Of a DNA stretch of 6,006 nt, positions 4,335-6,006 are shown piece after piece. Numbering within the stretch: position 1 is the first letter of the stretch; every line of letters begins with the position of its first letter. The translations under genes were made by a program, and so were the position numbers. The stretch covers positions 1 to 6,006 of the forward strand of contig JANLHQ010000019.1 in the NCBI GenBank assembly GCA_024654415.1. The letters are read 5' to 3'. The notes below the pieces were generated by a model that saw only the letters and a program-made list of their open reading frames with translations, was not told the origin of the DNA and did not search any database. Source of the DNA: Candidatus Azambacteria bacterium. GTDB lineage: Bacteria; Patescibacteriota; Minisyncoccia; GWC2-36-17; WO2-46-25.

Positions 4335-4362
4335 TTTTTTCTCGAATGAAGGGAGGGCTGTC

Positions 4363-4695
4363 ATGGAGGAATGCAAAAAACATTCTCGAGAAATACATTA
4401 CCAGATCGAGCGTATAGCGGAGCGCTACATCATTGATACTGGTGTTCGGCCTGTGGTTAGTGCCGTCATATTGCCGTGCGACAAAATAGAAGAAATATTG
4501 GAGAATATTGCCGCACGAGCGAAGGGGCCCAAGAAGAATCACTGCCCGACACCTCGCGCAGTGAAGCACAATGATGGATCTCCCCAGCTTTTTTGCAAAC
4601 GTTGCGGAGATTTTCTTACTCTTGAAGTAGAGGATGCCTATCGAGAGGTGGTTTTAAAACGCCTCTCATGTGAAAAACACAGCCCCCAGTCGTAA
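4363..4695 (+). CDS. Small Cys/His-rich protein, putative metal-binding, unknown function (paralogue 2)
   Basis: Not recognised by family. The 110-residue product has CKKH at residues 4-7, H12, PCDKIEEILENIAARA (38-53), then H60-C61, and FCKRCGDF (77-84) followed by YREVVLKRL (93-101) and a tail with C103 and H106. CKxH plus CxxCG suggests one zinc site. The shared order of elements marks it as a paralogue of the protein encoded at 3753-4061. The frame is open upstream to 4213, but GGGAGG (4351-4356) lies 6 bases before the ATG at 4363, and this start gives the N-terminal CKxH at the same place as in the paralogue. The final codons lie inside a strong terminator, and the TAA stop falls in its loop. 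Confidence 0.75.
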   Translation: MEECKKHSREIHYQIERIAERYIIDTGVRPVVSAVILPCDKIEEILENIAARAKGPKKNHCPTPRAVKHNDGSPQLFCKRCGDFLTLEVEDAYREVVLKRLSCEKHSPQS

Positions 4696-4716
4696 GACGG
4701 GGGCTGTAACTTTTTT
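4679..4716 (+). terminator. Strong intrinsic terminator overlapping the end of the last small gene
   Basis: ACAGCCCCC (4679-4687) pairs over 9 positions with GGGGGCTGT (4699-4707). After one bulged A, GTC/GAC closes a GTAA tetraloop of the GNRA type. Six T follow (4711-4716). The TAA stop at 4693-4695 lies in the tetraloop, so the hairpin is partly coding and a terminating ribosome would cover it. Confidence 0.9.
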
Positions 4717-4738
4717 ATAAATAGAGTAGTCTTATAGA
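4716..4738 (+). promoter_or_regulatory. A/T-rich promoter candidates for the secreted protein gene
   Basis: Two -10-like hexamers lie between the terminator and the gene: TATAAA (4716-4721) and TATAGA (4733-4738). No clear -35 is seen because the expected region is the U-tract and stem of the terminator. Some promoter must lie here if the terminator is efficient. Confidence 0.3.
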
Positions 4739-6006
4739 ATGATAAAGCATATGGATTTATATAGAATACAGCGATTTCCCACCCCTATTTTTTCAGCTAT
4801 TTTTATTATAGTAAGTGTATTTGGATTATTTTCAATATTTAATGGTGCTCACGCTGCCACTGAATCAATCGCCATTATCCGTGAGAACTGTGCTAATAAA
4901 TCAATCCCGACTGCTAATTGCTATACCGCACTCTCTCTATGGGAAGCGGCAGAAAACAGAAACCTAGTCACCGCTGACCAGATAGCAATCGCGCAAATTG
5001 AGGGCGCTTGGACTAGCCCAGATACTACGCCGGTAACCATAAACGGATGGACCACCGATGCTACCCATTACGTTAAAATCTATACAACATCTGAGGCGCG
5101 GCATACAGGGAAGTGGGATAATATCAAGTATCGGCTGGAGAGTGGTAATTGGGGGGCACATATTATAGATAATCAACAGAATTATACTAGAATCGAAGGG
5201 CTACAAATACTACATTCTGGGGGAGGAGACTCTAGCTCTGGTATATACAGCGTGAGCTACGCAGGGGTTGTTGTAAAAGATGCCATTGTTAAAAAAACAT
5301 CTACTAGTATTGGAGAGGGAATAAAGATAGTCGGTACAAGTGCGGGCAGTTCTGGTGTGGTGAATAGTGTTGCATACGGTGGTTGGAATTTTGGCATAAA
5401 TATTGCAACGTTTGGTGGGTATGGGTATGCCTATAACACAACAAGTTACGGGAATAATTATGGGTACAATGGATTTTATGTCCAAAACCTCAAAAATTGT
5501 ATCGGGGCATCAAATTCTATTGCCGATTTTGCTAGAGATGTAGTTGCTTCCTATTCTGTTTTTACTACCGCGTGCGCAAGTAGCGATGCAACTGCCAATA
5601 TTTTCACAGATACCGGCTCTCGGATTAATCAAACTTTCAGTTTTGTAAATCCCGCTGCTGGAGATTTCCACCTCTCTTCATCAGACACCGCCGCTAAAGA
5701 CTTCGGCACGAATCTATCGGCCGACTCAATCTATGCATTCTCTACCGATGTTGATGGACAAACACGCTCAGGCACATGGGATATAGGAGCTGATGAATAC
5801 CAACAGGGGGGAGCCACACCGCCTCCTCCACCAGTCATTACCGATACCAGTGCGCCCAGCATTTCAGCAGGAGCGCCCACAAGTACACTCCCATCTACCA
5901 CCACACAAACAACGCTTTCAGTTACCACTGATGAGAATGCGACATGTAAATATAGTGCTACTGCAAACACAAGCTACGCCGCACTCACCAACACATTCAC
6001 GGGCGC
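4739..6006 (+). CDS. Exported right-handed beta-helix surface protein, N-terminal part (3' end outside window)
   Basis: The frame stays open from the stop at 4727-4729 to the window edge, giving 422 visible residues. From the ATG at 4739 a basic start is followed by a hydrophobic stretch (about 16-34) and AHA at 37-39, a likely signal peptidase I site. The ATG at 4751 is an equally possible start; neither has a clear Shine-Dalgarno. The mature part contains TINGWTT and a Gly/Asn/Ser/Tyr-rich central region with short strand-like repeats (about 140-290) typical of a parallel beta-helix. The helix ends with DFHLSSSDTAAKDFG and later DVDGQTRSGTWDIGADEY, a common closing motif of secreted beta-helix proteins. 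A Pro-rich linker (PPPPP) and an Ig/Fn3-like segment (PTSTLPSTTTQTTLSVTTDENATCKYS) follow. Adhesion or glycan interaction is plausible, but no catalytic residues can be named. Confidence 0.85.
   Translation, partial: MIKHMDLYRIQRFPTPIFSAIFIIVSVFGLFSIFNGAHAATESIAIIRENCANKSIPTANCYTALSLWEAAENRNLVTADQIAIAQIEGAWTSPDTTPVTINGWTTDATHYVKIYTTSEARHTGKWDNIKYRLESGNWGAHIIDNQQNYTRIEGLQILHSGGGDSSSGIYSVSYAGVVVKDAIVKKTSTSIGEGIKIVGTSAGSSGVVNSVAYGGWNFGINIATFGGYGYAYNTTSYGNNYGYNGFYVQNLKNCIGASNSIADFARDVVASYSVFTTACASSDATANIFTDTGSRINQTFSFVNPAAGDFHLSSSDTAAKDFGTNLSADSIYAFSTDVDGQTRSGTWDIGADEYQQGGATPPPPPVITDTSAPSISAGAPTSTLPSTTTQTTLSVTTDENATCKYSATANTSYAALTNTFTG

Noticed and set aside
4213..4362. Upstream extension of the last small gene, starting at ATG 4213
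   Set aside because: It overlaps the 80-residue gene in another frame. The ATG at 4363 has a strong Shine-Dalgarno and aligns the CKxH motif with the paralogue.
5210..5970. Minus-strand open frames within the secreted protein gene
   Set aside because: The plus-strand frame is continuous with a signal peptide and domain motifs; the minus frames are low-complexity shadows.

Overview
The window looks like part of a small bacterial genome of the Candidate Phyla Radiation (Patescibacteria, probably Parcubacteria-like). This is an inference from compact protein forms (a 195-residue EF-Ts, a 189-residue EF-P without the usual PGKG tip), several core genes with no visible Shine-Dalgarno sequence, small lineage-specific proteins, and a secreted beta-helix protein of a kind common in that group. 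TGA ends murC, so a code that reassigns TGA (as in SR1/Gracilibacteria) is not suggested. All genes seen lie on the plus strand.

Layout. 2-745: 3' part of murC (peptidoglycan precursor synthesis), closed by a hairpin terminator. 820-2233: a promoter followed by rpsB (ribosomal protein S2) and tsf (EF-Ts), then a hairpin without a U-tract. 2299-2729: a near-leaderless gene for a small membrane-anchored protein of unknown function. 2745-3041: tRNA-Thr(UGU), then a remarkable locus in which a complete tRNA-Tyr(GUA) gene sits inside the anticodon loop of a second class II tRNA whose two halves otherwise fit perfectly (probably tRNA-Ser(UGA)). 3066-3635: efp. 3645-4716: a promoter/terminator overlap, a 13-codon leader ORF, and three small genes with strong Shine-Dalgarno sequences. 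The first and third of these encode divergent Cys/His-rich paralogues, and the block ends in a strong terminator whose loop contains the last stop codon. 4739-6006: the 5' part of a gene for an exported beta-helix surface protein that runs off the window.

The first two thirds is essentially a translation neighbourhood (S2, EF-Ts, tRNAs, EF-P). The last third is accessory: an unknown putative metal-binding small-protein operon and a secreted protein. The nested tRNA locus is the most notable observation.
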